Below, piece by piece: positions 39,358-48,821 of a stretch of DNA of 64,000 bases. The stretch comes from Staphylococcus borealis (GTDB lineage Bacteria; Bacillota; Bacilli; Staphylococcales; Staphylococcaceae), in NCBI RefSeq assembly GCF_001224225.1, contig NZ_CUEE01000002.1, positions 248,001 to 312,000 of the forward strand, given 5' to 3'. Below the pieces are notes generated by a model. It had not been told where the DNA came from. It worked only from the letters and a program-made list of their open reading frames with translations, and made no database searches. The position numbers were made by a program, and so were the translations under genes. Positions within the stretch are counted from its first letter, which is position 1. Each line of letters starts with the position of its first letter.

Positions 39358-41118
39358 ATGAAATCACAAATATCATGGAAAGTGGGCGGACAACAAGGTG
39401 AAGGTATCGAATCGACAGGTGAAATTTTTGCCACAGCGATGAACCGTAAAGGATATTATTTATACGGATATAGACATTTCTCAAGCCGTATTAAAGGCGG
39501 ACACACTAATAATAAAATTAGAGTATCCACTACACCTGTACATGCAATTAGTGATGATTTGGACATTTTGGTGGCTTTTGACCAAGAAACAATTGAATTG
39601 AACCATCATGAAATGCGCGAGGATAGTATTATTATTGCTGATGCAAAGGCAAAACCGACGAAACCTGAAGCGTGTCGTGCTCAACTTATTGAATTACCAT
39701 TTACTAGCACAGCTAAAGAATTAGGTACTGCACTTATGAAGAATATGGTTGCTGTTGGTGCAACGTGTGCCATCATGGATTTAGATACAACTACATTCGA
39801 AACGCTTATAACAAATATGTTTACCAAAAAAGGTGAAAACGTTGTAGCAATGAATATTGAAGCTTTAAATCAAGGTTATGCATTGATGAAAGCGCAAATG
39901 AATGATTTGCAGTTAGATTTTAAATTGCAACCAACGGATAAAGATCCTCATTTATATATGATTGGTAATGATGCAATAGGGTTAGGTGCTATTTCAGCGG
40001 GCTCTCGCTTCATGGCTGCCTATCCAATTACACCTGCATCTGAAATAATGGAATATATGATTGCGAACGTACCTAAAGTAGGCGGTACAGTAGTACAAAC
40101 TGAAGATGAAATTGCTGCAGCTAATATGGCAATTGGTGCTAATTATGCAGGTGTTAGAGCATTTACTGCCAGTGCAGGACCAGGTCTTTCACTTATGATG
40201 GAAGCTATAGGCCTTTCAGGTATGACGGAAACACCATTAGTAATTATTAATACACAACGTGGTGGACCATCAACGGGTTTACCAACTAAACAAGAACAAT
40301 CTGATCTAATGCAAATGATTTATGGTACGCATGGGGATATACCAAAGATTGTCGTAGCCCCTACTGATGCTGAAGATGCTTTCTATTTAACGATTGAAGC
40401 GTTCAACTTAGCTGAAGCATATCAATGTCCAGTAATAGTATTGAGTGATTTACAATTATCATTAGGTAAACAAACGGTTGAACATCTTGATTATAATAAA
40501 ATTCACATTCAACGAGGCGAATTATTGCAATCTGATATTGAACGTGAAGAGGATGACAAACAATACTTTAGAAGATATGCGTTAACAGGAAATGGTGTAT
40601 CACCTAGACCTATACCTGGAGTTAAAGGTGGTATACATCATGTAACTGGCGTAGAACACAATGAAGAAGGTAAACCAAGTGAAGCGGCTGAAAATAGACG
40701 TCAACAAATGGACAAGAGAATGCGTAAAACAGCAAATCTATTAATTGAAAAACCAGTTGAATTAAATGAACAACACGAAGAAGCCGATATTTTATTTATT
40801 GGATTTATATCTAGTAAAGGTGCGATTCAAGAAGGTGCTGAAAGACTTAATGCGCAAGGTTTAAAAGTGAATACTATGCAGATTCGTCAACTTCATCCTA
40901 TGCCGAAAGATGTTATTCAATCAGCTATTAATAAAGCATCTAAAGTCATTGTTGTTGAACATAATTATCAAGGGCAACTTTCAAATATCCTTAAAATGAA
41001 TACAACAATTCAAGATAAATTGATTAATCAAACTAAATATGATGGTACACCTTTCTTACCTCATGAAATTGAATCTAAAGGGCAAGAAGTAGTAAGTGAA
41101 ATTAAGGAGTTGGTATAA
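39358..41118 (+). CDS. korA: 2-oxoacid:acceptor oxidoreductase, alpha (fused gamma-alpha) subunit
   Basis: KorAB-type enzymes oxidise 2-oxoglutarate or related 2-oxoacids with CoA and pass electrons to ferredoxin. The 586-residue alpha subunit begins with ATG at 39358, 8 nt after AGGAGG. The gamma domain is N-terminal (KVGGQQGEGIESTGEIFATAMNRKG), then the pyrimidine-binding domain (SAGSRFMAAYPITPASEIMEY, QTEDEIAAANMAIGANYAGVRAFTASAGPG, RGGPSTGLPTK). The korB start directly follows the stop. A longer frame from 39265 is not supported by a ribosome site. Confidence 0.94.
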   Translation: MKSQISWKVGGQQGEGIESTGEIFATAMNRKGYYLYGYRHFSSRIKGGHTNNKIRVSTTPVHAISDDLDILVAFDQETIELNHHEMREDSIIIADAKAKPTKPEACRAQLIELPFTSTAKELGTALMKNMVAVGATCAIMDLDTTTFETLITNMFTKKGENVVAMNIEALNQGYALMKAQMNDLQLDFKLQPTDKDPHLYMIGNDAIGLGAISAGSRFMAAYPITPASEIMEYMIANVPKVGGTVVQTEDEIAAANMAIGANYAGVRAFTASAGPGLSLMMEAIGLSGMTETPLVIINTQRGGPSTGLPTKQEQSDLMQMIYGTHGDIPKIVVAPTDAEDAFYLTIEAFNLAEAYQCPVIVLSDLQLSLGKQTVEHLDYNKIHIQRGELLQSDIEREEDDKQYFRRYALTGNGVSPRPIPGVKGGIHHVTGVEHNEEGKPSEAAENRRQQMDKRMRKTANLLIEKPVELNEQHEEADILFIGFISSKGAIQEGAERLNAQGLKVNTMQIRQLHPMPKDVIQSAINKASKVIVVEHNYQGQLSNILKMNTTIQDKLINQTKYDGTPFLPHEIESKGQEVVSEIKELV

Positions 41119-41985
41119 TTGGCTACATTTAAAGATTTTCGTAATAATGTGAAGCCAAATTGGTGTCCAGGTTGTGGTGATTTCTCAGTTCAAGCAGCTA
41201 TTCAAAAAGCAGCTGCCAACGTCGGATTAGAGCCTGAGGAAGTAGCAATCATTACTGGTATTGGCTGTTCAGGCCGATTATCTGGTTATATTAATTCATA
41301 CGGCGTACATGGTATACATGGACGCGCATTACCACTAGCACAAGGGGTTAAAATGGCGAACAAGGATTTAACTGTCATTGCCTCTGGTGGTGATGGTGAT
41401 GGATACGCTATTGGTATGGGACATACTATTCATGCATTAAGACGTAATATGAACATGACGTATATTGTTATGGATAATCAAATTTATGGCTTAACTAAAG
41501 GGCAAACCTCTCCATCATCTGCAGTAGGTTTCATAACAAAATCTACGCCTAAAGGTAATATCGAGAAGAATGTTGCACCACTTGAATTAGCATTATCATC
41601 AGGTGCAACATTTGTAGCCCAAGGGTTCTCGAGTGATATTAAAGCGCTAACTAAGCTCATTGAAGATGCGATTAATCATGATGGCTTTTCATTTGTAAAT
41701 GTCTTTTCACCATGTGTTACTTATAACAAAGTAAATACGTATGATTGGTTTAAAGAACATTTAACAAGCTTAGATGACATAGAAGGCTATGATACGTCTG
41801 ATAAACAATTAGCTATGAAGACCGTTTTAGATCATGAGTCTTTAGTCAAAGGTATCGTGTATCAAGACACTGAAACCCCGTCATATGAATCTCAAATAGA
41901 AGAACTAAATGAAAGTGCATTATCTAAGCGAGATATTCATATAACTGAAGAAGATTTCAACAACTTAACTTCTCAATTTGTATAA
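41119..41985 (+). CDS. korB: 2-oxoacid:acceptor oxidoreductase, beta subunit
   Basis: The beta subunit holds thiamine diphosphate and the Fe-S site. The 288-residue protein starts with TTG at 41119, abutting the korA stop. WCPGCGDFSVQ (Cys ligands), GIGCSGRLSGYIN, GGDGDGYAIGMGH with the TPP GDG motif, and NQIYGLTKGQTSPSS are characteristic. It needs korA and a ferredoxin partner. A clean terminator follows 12 nt after the stop. Thiamine-related genes follow nearby (42876 and 45411). Confidence 0.94.
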   Translation: MATFKDFRNNVKPNWCPGCGDFSVQAAIQKAAANVGLEPEEVAIITGIGCSGRLSGYINSYGVHGIHGRALPLAQGVKMANKDLTVIASGGDGDGYAIGMGHTIHALRRNMNMTYIVMDNQIYGLTKGQTSPSSAVGFITKSTPKGNIEKNVAPLELALSSGATFVAQGFSSDIKALTKLIEDAINHDGFSFVNVFSPCVTYNKVNTYDWFKEHLTSLDDIEGYDTSDKQLAMKTVLDHESLVKGIVYQDTETPSYESQIEELNESALSKRDIHITEEDFNNLTSQFV

Positions 41986-41996
41986 AAATTTAATTC

Positions 41997-42035
41997 CTCA
42001 CTTCTAAACAACGTATGTTTGGAGGTGAGTTTTTT
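41997..42035 (+). terminator. Terminator after korB
   Basis: CTCACTTCTAAACA at 41997-42010 pairs with TGTTTGGAGGTGAG at 42016-42029 and six T follow. It isolates korAB from the next genes. Confidence 0.92.
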
Positions 42036-42203
42036 GTATTACGACCTATTCATTATATATTTTTTGCATCATACATTAGTATTTAGATACTATTAAAAGT
42101 ATTTAGTTTAAGTAATCATTATTAAATTTTAGATAAATACTTTTTAGGAATAAAATGAAGGGAAAAGAAAAGTAATAATAATTTACTTAAGTGAGGTTTC
42201 AAA

Positions 42204-42830
42204 ATGGATAAATATCAGTCTATGAGAGAATTGCAAAGTGAAACGATTGAGAATGAAGATTGGGAAATTGTCACTGATAATAGAGATAGCGAAATAACAA
42301 TTCTAGCGATACATGGCGGTGGAATAGAACCTGCTACTACTGAACTTGCGCGTGTTATTGCTAATGATGGACAATTTAATTATTTTGCATTTAATGGTAT
42401 GCGAACAAAAGGAAACAATGAGTTGCACGTAACATCTATTAATTATGATAATGACATTGCTATGGATTTAGTAAAAACAAGTGAACGTGCAATCACAATT
42501 CATGGATGTCTTGGTGAAGATGAAATCGCTTATATCGGTGGTAAAGATAATCATTTAAAAGAGCGTATTGTTGAAGAATTAAGTCAAATTGGTATAGAAG
42601 TAAAAGAAGCACCTAGTCATATGTCTGGTACTCAAGATAATAATATCGTGAATTGTACAAAAAATGGTGTAGGTGTGCAAATAGAGTTAACGTCTAGTTT
42701 GAGAAAATCTTTATTCAAAAATAATAAGAGTAACCGCAAAAGTAGGTTGGACGAATCGAATTGGGACGATAAGATGTTTGATTTTAGTAAAGCAATTAAT
42801 ATAGCAATTACTGAAGGCAATTTTAATTAA
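42204..42830 (+). CDS. Poly-gamma-glutamate hydrolase family protein
   Basis: The 208-residue protein has the pattern of the PGA hydrolase/replication family (YmaC, YndL and phage PghP relatives). AIHGGGIEPATTELA (His37, Glu42) and ITIHGCLGED (His100) are the likely metal-binding segments, and GNNELHVTSINYDN is the conserved central part. No signal peptide is seen, so the protein is cytoplasmic or leaves by lysis. It has AGTGAGGTTTC as ribosome site. It lies 45 nt before a thiamine-binding-type gene, and both may form one unit. The target polymer is not established. Confidence 0.82.
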   Translation: MDKYQSMRELQSETIENEDWEIVTDNRDSEITILAIHGGGIEPATTELARVIANDGQFNYFAFNGMRTKGNNELHVTSINYDNDIAMDLVKTSERAITIHGCLGEDEIAYIGGKDNHLKERIVEELSQIGIEVKEAPSHMSGTQDNNIVNCTKNGVGVQIELTSSLRKSLFKNNKSNRKSRLDESNWDDKMFDFSKAINIAITEGNFN

Positions 42831-42875
42831 TGAGTGGTAAAATTAAGGTAATAGAATAGACTGAGGTGATTATTA

Positions 42876-43172
42876 ATGCAAGATACATTAATGAGTATTC
42901 AAATCGTTCCAAAAACGCCTAACAACGAAGACGTTATACCGTATGTAGATGAGGCTATCAAAATCATAAATGATTCTGGTCTGCATTTTAGAGTGGGTCC
43001 TCTCGAAACGACAGTTCAAGGCGATATGAGTGAATGTTTAATCCTAATTCAGAAATTACATGAACGAATGGTTGAATTAGAATGTCCAAGTATTATTAGT
43101 CAAGTTAAGTTTTATCATGTACCAGCTGGTATCACAATTGAAACGTTAACAGGAAAATATGATAGTGAATAA
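42876..43172 (+). CDS. MTH1187/YkoF-type thiamine-binding-like small protein
   Basis: The 98-residue protein matches the MTH1187-type family (PF01910), whose members bind thiamine or related molecules: MSIQIVPKTPNNEDVIPYVDEAIKIINDSG, then GPLETTVQGDMSECLILIQKLHERM. The ferredoxin-like fold is expected. GAGGTGAT precedes the ATG at 42876. The sensing role is unclear; thiW at 45411 is another thiamine-linked gene in the neighbourhood. Confidence 0.85.
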   Translation: MQDTLMSIQIVPKTPNNEDVIPYVDEAIKIINDSGLHFRVGPLETTVQGDMSECLILIQKLHERMVELECPSIISQVKFYHVPAGITIETLTGKYDSE

Positions 43173-43184
43173 ATGGCTTTTGAA

Positions 43185-43374
43185 GGGGCTAGGACATAAA
43201 TAATACTTTTGTAAATTCGCAGTAGCTAACTGAACTGATAAGGCGCTTAAATCAAGCCTTTTCTCAGTTCTAGTCAAGGGCCCCAACAAGTAGAGCATCA
43301 TTAAGAATACTACAAGCAAAGTAAACTAGGAGTGGACGATGAATTTTAAAAGAATTCTGACTCGCTCCTTTTTT
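43185..43374 (+). repeat. Full-length modular repeat upstream of miaB
   Basis: This is the clearest plus-orientation copy. In order it has the head GGGGCTAGGACATAAATAATA (43185), the stem block with AACTGAACTGATAAGGCGC, then TTCTCAGTTCTAGTC (to 43275), a STAR-like CAAGGGCCCCAACAAGTAGAG (43275-43295), the CAAGCAAAGTAAACTAGGAG module, and a last hairpin from AGGAGTGGA (43328) to CGCTCCTTTTTT (43374). The last part looks like a terminator for the 42204-43172 unit. The same modules occur in reverse order at 61777. It fills most of the 306-bp gap before miaB. Confidence 0.85.
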
Positions 43375-43408
43375 AAAATGACAAATTTATTAACTATTTT
43401 AACTCTTT

Positions 43409-43437
43409 TTGCACTTTATAATTTATTTTAATATAAT
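43409..43437 (+). promoter_or_regulatory. miaB: miaB promoter
   Basis: TTGCAC (43409-43414), a 17-bp spacer and TATAAT (43432-43437) form a strong sigma-A promoter, 41 nt before the miaB GTG. It begins directly after the repeat element. Confidence 0.85.
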
Positions 43438-43478
43438 GAACTAATGATATTAGTGCATATAGAAAGGAATTTTTTAAA

Positions 43479-45023
43479 GTGAATGAAGAACAAAGAAAAG
43501 CTGGTACGATAAATATCTTAAATGAACGCGATAAGAAAGTAGAAAAAGATTATAGTAAATACTTCGAAAAAATTTATCAACCACCTAGTTTAAAAGAAGC
43601 ACGTAAACGAGGTAAACAAGATATTAATTATAATCGCGATTTTCATATAGAAGACAAATACCAAGGAATGGGAAAAGGGCGTACATTCTTAATTAAAACA
43701 TATGGTTGTCAAATGAATGCACACGATACAGAAGTAATGGCTGGGATTTTACAAGCTTTAGACTATACAGCTACAGATGATATAAATGAAGCGGATGTTA
43801 TTTTGATTAATACTTGTGCAATTCGTGAAAATGCTGAGAATAAAGTTTTTAGTGAAATTGGTAACCTAAAACATTTAAAAAAGAATAGACCTGAAGCATT
43901 AATCGGTGTTTGTGGATGCATGTCTCAAGAAGAGTCGGTCGTAAATAAGATACTTAAATCATATCAAAATGTAGATATGATTTTTGGTACACACAATATC
44001 CATAAATTACCAGAAATTTTAGAAGAAGCATATCTTTCTAAAGCAATGGTTGTAGAAGTTTGGTCTAAAGAAGGCGACATTATTGAAAACTTACCAAAAG
44101 TTCGTGAAGGTAGTACGAAAGCATGGGTTAATATTATGTATGGTTGTGATAAATTCTGTACATATTGCATTGTGCCATTTACTAGAGGAAAAGAACGTAG
44201 TCGTAGACCAGAAGATATCATTGACGAAGTTCGTGGTTTAGCACGAGATGGTTATAAAGAAATCACTTTGCTTGGTCAGAATGTGAATTCATATGGTAAA
44301 GATATTAAGGATCTAGATTATGGATTAGGAGATTTATTAGAAGATATTTCTAAAATTGATATCCCAAGAGTACGTTTTACTACAAGTCATCCATGGGACT
44401 TTACGGATAGAATGATTGAAGTTATAGCTCAAGGTGGAAATATAGTGCCACATATCCATCTGCCTGTGCAATCTGGAAATAATGCTGTATTAAAAATTAT
44501 GGGACGTAAATATACGAGAGAAAGTTATTTAGATTTGGTACATAGAATTAAAAATGCCATTCCGAATGTCGCATTAACGACAGATATAATTGTTGGATAT
44601 CCTAACGAAACCGAAGAACAATTCCAAGAAACACTATCATTATATGATGAGGTCCAATTTGAACATGCATATACGTACCTATATTCTCAAAGAGATGGTA
44701 CGCCAGCTGCTAAAATGAAAGATAATGTACCTGAAGATGTGAAAAAAGAGCGCTTGCAACGTTTAAATAAAAAAGTAGGTCATTATTCTGAAAAAGCGAT
44801 GAATCAATATGAAGGGCACACAGTAACTGTCTTATGTGAAGGTGTTAGTAAGAAAGATGATACGGTTCTAGCCGGTTATACTGAGAAGAATAAATTAGTA
44901 AACTTTAAAGGTCCACGTGAGGCAATCGGAAAATTAGTATACGTTGAAATTGATGAAACAAAACAATATTCATTAAATGGTACATTCAAAGAATTTCATA
45001 GTGCGCCAATGGTGACTAATTAA
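43479..45023 (+). CDS. miaB: tRNA-2-methylthio-N6-dimethylallyladenosine synthase
   Basis: MiaB adds the methylthio group at A37 of tRNAs after MiaA prenylation. GTG at 43479 and 514 residues. The N-terminal methylthiotransferase Fe-S ligands are Cys77 (TYGCQMN), Cys113 (INTCAIR) and Cys147 (VCGCM). The radical-SAM cluster is CxxxCxxC with Cys223, Cys227 and Cys230 ([11 protein letters not shown]). The C-terminal TRAM domain is present ([22 protein letters not shown]). ymcA starts at the next base after the stop. Confidence 0.97.
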   Translation: MNEEQRKAGTINILNERDKKVEKDYSKYFEKIYQPPSLKEARKRGKQDINYNRDFHIEDKYQGMGKGRTFLIKTYGCQMNAHDTEVMAGILQALDYTATDDINEADVILINTCAIRENAENKVFSEIGNLKHLKKNRPEALIGVCGCMSQEESVVNKILKSYQNVDMIFGTHNIHKLPEILEEAYLSKAMVVEVWSKEGDIIENLPKVREGSTKAWVNIMYGCDKFCTYCIVPFTRGKERSRRPEDIIDEVRGLARDGYKEITLLGQNVNSYGKDIKDLDYGLGDLLEDISKIDIPRVRFTTSHPWDFTDRMIEVIAQGGNIVPHIHLPVQSGNNAVLKIMGRKYTRESYLDLVHRIKNAIPNVALTTDIIVGYPNETEEQFQETLSLYDEVQFEHAYTYLYSQRDGTPAAKMKDNVPEDVKKERLQRLNKKVGHYSEKAMNQYEGHTVTVLCEGVSKKDDTVLAGYTEKNKLVNFKGPREAIGKLVYVEIDETKQYSLNGTFKEFHSAPMVTN

Positions 45024-45389
45024 ATGTATAGCAAGGATGAAATTTTAAAACAAGCCGATCAACTCACAAATAAAATTAAAGATTTAGACCTTATAAAATC
45101 ATATCAAAATATAGAAAAACAAATTCATGAAAATCATAATATTGAAAATAAAATGAACCGTTTAAAAAAACAACAAAAGCAGTCAGTTAATTTTCAAAAT
45201 TACGGTAAACAACATGCCTATCAAAAATCAGAAGATGAGATTGAAGCTTTAGAACATGAAATTAATGAATTACCAATAGTTGAGGAATTTCGCTCTGCAC
45301 AATATGAAGCGAATGATTTATTACAACTGATGATAAGTACTATGGAAGATCGTTTAAACGAACATAATGAAGATGAACATAAGGAATAA
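45024..45389 (+). CDS. ymcA: YlbF/YmcA family regulator (RicA)
   Basis: YmcA/RicA works with YlbF and YaaT as the RicAFT complex that helps RNase Y process mRNA in B. subtilis. The 121-residue protein is mostly helical, with LIKSYQNIEKQIHENHNIENKMNRLKKQQKQSVNFQNYGKQHAY. It contains no cysteine, although the complex in B. subtilis carries Fe-S clusters with ligands shared among its members. Its start abuts the miaB stop, and thiW follows after 21 nt. Confidence 0.92.
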   Translation: MYSKDEILKQADQLTNKIKDLDLIKSYQNIEKQIHENHNIENKMNRLKKQQKQSVNFQNYGKQHAYQKSEDEIEALEHEINELPIVEEFRSAQYEANDLLQLMISTMEDRLNEHNEDEHKE

Positions 45390-45410
45390 TATAAGAAAGG
45401 GATAAGCACT

Positions 45411-45902
45411 ATGAACAATAGAAAACTAACACTTACAGCATTGTTGATTGCCACTAACGTTGTGTTAAGTAGTTTTATTATCATTCCATTGGGACCTATA
45501 AAAGCAGCACCTGTGCAACATTTTATCAATGTATTATGTGCAGTATTTGTGGGACCATGGTATGGTTTAGCTCAAGCACTCATCTCATCGATCTTAAGAA
45601 ATTTATTTGGCACTGGTAGCTTTTTCGCATTTCCAGGAAGTATGATTGGTGTACTTTTAGCCAGTGTGTTTTATATGTACAGGAAACATATTTTTATGGC
45701 TGCTGTTGGTGAAGTAATTGGTACTGGTATAATAGGAAGTTTGTTATGTATTCCAATGGCATGGTTCTTAGGCATGCAAGATTTCTTTGTTAAACCATTA
45801 ATGATAGCGTTTATTATTTCAAGTTTTATAGGTGCTGCGATTAGTTATTTCTTACTTTTTATGTTGAAAAAACGAGGATTACTGGATAAGTTTAAAAAAT
45901 AA
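45411..45902 (+). CDS. thiW: ThiW-type thiazole/thiamine precursor transporter S-component
   Basis: The 163-residue membrane protein with about five helices matches the ThiW family: PVQHFINVLCAVFVGPWYGLAQALISSILRNLFGTGSFFAFPGSMIG is the conserved core. Such proteins act as energy-coupling-factor substrate-binding subunits, thought to import the thiazole moiety of thiamine. No TPP riboswitch stands in front; it is read from the miaB promoter. GAAAGGGATAAGC is the ribosome site. A large stem terminator follows. Confidence 0.9.
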   Translation: MNNRKLTLTALLIATNVVLSSFIIIPLGPIKAAPVQHFINVLCAVFVGPWYGLAQALISSILRNLFGTGSFFAFPGSMIGVLLASVFYMYRKHIFMAAVGEVIGTGIIGSLLCIPMAWFLGMQDFFVKPLMIAFIISSFIGAAISYFLLFMLKKRGLLDKFKK

Positions 45903-45937
45903 TAGTTTGTGAATGAAGAGTTGTTTTAATTAATTTG

Positions 45938-46026
45938 AGATTATCATTTTCAAAAGAAAGAGGCAGACGTTTAAAAAATGTCTATATTCTTAATTTTGTT
46001 ATGATAATCTTTTTTTATTGATTATT
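45938..46026 (+). terminator. Terminator after thiW with nested hairpin
   Basis: AGATTATCA (45938-45946) pairs with TGATAATCT (46012-46020), and TTTTTTT follows. An inner AGACGTTT/AAATGTCT stem (45965-45982) sits inside. It ends the miaB-ymcA-thiW unit before mutS. Confidence 0.8.
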
Positions 46027-46160
46027 GTGATAAATAAATTTTGCAATAGTATATAAAGTTAAATTAAATGAACTCACGAGCGTTGTAACATTTCATATGT
46101 TAAAATATATAAGTTAAAAGTACGTTATAATTCGGAAAAATATAGTAAGGTTGTGAAAAT

Positions 46161-48809
46161 ATGTCGAATACGACACCGATGATGCAACAATATTTGAAAA
46201 TTAAATCGCAATACCAAGATTGTTTATTATTCTTTAGATTAGGCGATTTTTATGAAATGTTTTTTGAGGATGCAAAAGAAGCGTCTAGAGTATTAGAAAT
46301 TACATTGACTAAAAGAGATGCTAAAAAAGAAAACCCAATTCCTATGTGTGGCGTACCTTATCACTCTGCGAATAGCTACATTGAAACGTTAATAAATAAT
46401 GGCTACAAAGTAGCAATATGTGAACAAATGGAAGATCCTAAGCAAACGAAAGGTATGGTAAAACGAGAAGTAGTTAGAGTAGTAACACCTGGAACAGTAA
46501 TGGAACAAGGTGGTATGGATGAGAACCAAAATAACTATATTTTAAGTTTTATTAAACAAGATAGTAACTATGCCTTAAGTTATTGTGATATTTCAACTGG
46601 TGAATTAAAAGCTACTCAAATTGAAGATGAAGATACTTTAATTAATGAAATTGTAACGATAAATCCTAACGAAATCGTTGTTAATCAAGAAATTAATGAA
46701 AGCCTTAAAAAACAAATCTATTTAACAACAGAAACAATAACTGTTAGAGAAACAATTTCGGATGCTTCATATGAGGTTAATCAACTAACTGATCATCATA
46801 CGTATCAAGCTACTCAATTATTACTCGACTATGTATATCATACACAAAAGAGAGATCTATCTCATTTAGAGAGTGCAATCACATATGCTGCAGTTGATTT
46901 CATGAAGATGGATTACTACGCTAAAAGAAATTTAGAATTAACTGAAAGTATAAGATTAAAATCTAAAAAAGGCACGCTTTTATGGTTAATGGATGAAACG
47001 AAAACACCAATGGGGGCGCGTCGACTTAAGCAATGGATAGACAGACCTTTAATTAATAAAGAAAGAGTAGAAGAGAGACTAAATATAGTTGAATCATTCA
47101 TGAATCACTTCATTGAAAGAGATACGTTAAGAGGTTATTTAAATCAAGTTTATGATATAGAACGATTAGTTGGTCGCGTAAGTTATGGTAACGTCAATGC
47201 ACGTGATTTAATTCAACTTAAACATTCAATTTCTGAGATTCCTAATATTAAAGCACTTCTCGAAAGTATGAATGATGTTGCAACAAACCAATTTAGTTCT
47301 CTTGAACCATTAGAAGATTTATTGCAGGTATTAGAAGACAGTTTAATTGAAGAACCACCTATTTCCATTAAGGATGGTGGTCTGTTTAAACATGGCTTTA
47401 GTAAACAATTAGATGAATTCTTAGAGGCCTCTAAGAATGGTAAAGATTGGTTGGCACAGTTACAAGCTAAAGAACGAGAGCGGACAGGAATTAAATCACT
47501 TAAAATTAGCTACAACAAAGTATTTGGATATTTTATAGAAATTACACGAGCAAACTTACAAGGATTTGAACCGAATGAATATGGTTATCACCGTAAGCAA
47601 ACTTTATCTAATGCTGAGCGTTTTATAACAGATGAGTTAAAAGAAAAAGAAGATATTATTTTAGGTGCTGAAGATAAAGCAGTAGAACTTGAGTATCAAC
47701 TTTTTGTTCGTTTAAGAGAACACATTAAAACTTATACGGAAAGACTTCAAAAGCAGGCTAAAATTATTTCTGAACTTGATTGCTTGCAAAGTTTTGCTGA
47801 AATTGCACAAAAATACAACTATGTTAGACCTGAATTTAGTGATAATAAAACATTAAAATTAGAAAATTCACGTCACCCTGTGGTTGAACGTGTAATGGAC
47901 TATAATGACTATGTTCCTAATGATTGTAAATTAGACAAAGAAAACTTTATTTATCTTATCACTGGGCCTAATATGTCAGGTAAGTCAACTTACATGAGAC
48001 AGGTTGCAATCATCAGTATTATGGCTCAAATGGGGGCATATGTTCCATGTGATAAGGCAACATTGCCAATATTTGATCAAATCTTTACTCGAATTGGTGC
48101 TGCGGATGATTTAGTATCAGGGAAAAGTACATTTATGGTAGAGATGTTAGAAGCACAAAAAGCATTAACATATGCGACTGAAAATAGTCTAATCATTTTC
48201 GATGAAATTGGTAGAGGTACTTCGACGTATGATGGCTTAGCTTTAGCCCAAGCCATGATTGAGTATGTTGCTCAAACGTCTCACGCAAAAACGTTATTTT
48301 CAACGCATTATCATGAATTAACTACATTAGATCAAGAACTACCAAGCCTTAAAAATGTACATGTTGCCGCTGATGAATATCAAGGAGAGTTAATCTTCTT
48401 ACATAAAGTAAAAGATGGGGCTGTTGATGATAGTTATGGTATTCAAGTAGCTAAACTGGCTAACCTACCAGACGAAGTGATTAATCGTGCGCAAGTTATT
48501 TTAGATGCTTTCGAACAACATCAAAACGCCAATGATTATGAAGAAACTAGTAATTCAGTGCTTAAGGAATCGGTGTCAGTCGATAACCACGATATTAACG
48601 GTACACAAAATAAAAAAGATAGCGATAAAAAAGCACAAACTAACAATCATGCACCTAGCAATGAATTTGAACAAGCATCATTTAATCTATTTGATTCAGA
48701 ACCAACAGTAAGTGAAATCGAAGAAGAGATTAAAAAACTTAATATATCAAATATGACACCGATTGAAGCATTACTTAAACTAAGTGAATTACAAAATCAA
48801 TTGAGATAG
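46161..48809 (+). CDS. mutS: DNA mismatch recognition protein MutS
   Basis: MutS binds base mismatches and starts repair with MutL. The 882-residue protein has the mismatch-binding [13 protein letters not shown] near the N-terminus (the conserved Phe-x-Glu within LGDFYEMF), then connector, lever and clamp domains, Walker [14 protein letters not shown], Walker [13 protein letters not shown], and STHYHELT. The C-terminal linker is charged and variable ([30 protein letters not shown]). mutL starts 12 nt after the stop. Confidence 0.97.
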   Translation: MSNTTPMMQQYLKIKSQYQDCLLFFRLGDFYEMFFEDAKEASRVLEITLTKRDAKKENPIPMCGVPYHSANSYIETLINNGYKVAICEQMEDPKQTKGMVKREVVRVVTPGTVMEQGGMDENQNNYILSFIKQDSNYALSYCDISTGELKATQIEDEDTLINEIVTINPNEIVVNQEINESLKKQIYLTTETITVRETISDASYEVNQLTDHHTYQATQLLLDYVYHTQKRDLSHLESAITYAAVDFMKMDYYAKRNLELTESIRLKSKKGTLLWLMDETKTPMGARRLKQWIDRPLINKERVEERLNIVESFMNHFIERDTLRGYLNQVYDIERLVGRVSYGNVNARDLIQLKHSISEIPNIKALLESMNDVATNQFSSLEPLEDLLQVLEDSLIEEPPISIKDGGLFKHGFSKQLDEFLEASKNGKDWLAQLQAKERERTGIKSLKISYNKVFGYFIEITRANLQGFEPNEYGYHRKQTLSNAERFITDELKEKEDIILGAEDKAVELEYQLFVRLREHIKTYTERLQKQAKIISELDCLQSFAEIAQKYNYVRPEFSDNKTLKLENSRHPVVERVMDYNDYVPNDCKLDKENFIYLITGPNMSGKSTYMRQVAIISIMAQMGAYVPCDKATLPIFDQIFTRIGAADDLVSGKSTFMVEMLEAQKALTYATENSLIIFDEIGRGTSTYDGLALAQAMIEYVAQTSHAKTLFSTHYHELTTLDQELPSLKNVHVAADEYQGELIFLHKVKDGAVDDSYGIQVAKLANLPDEVINRAQVILDAFEQHQNANDYEETSNSVLKESVSVDNHDINGTQNKKDSDKKAQTNNHAPSNEFEQASFNLFDSEPTVSEIEEEIKKLNISNMTPIEALLKLSELQNQLR

Positions 48810-48821
48810 AGGTGTTGGAAA

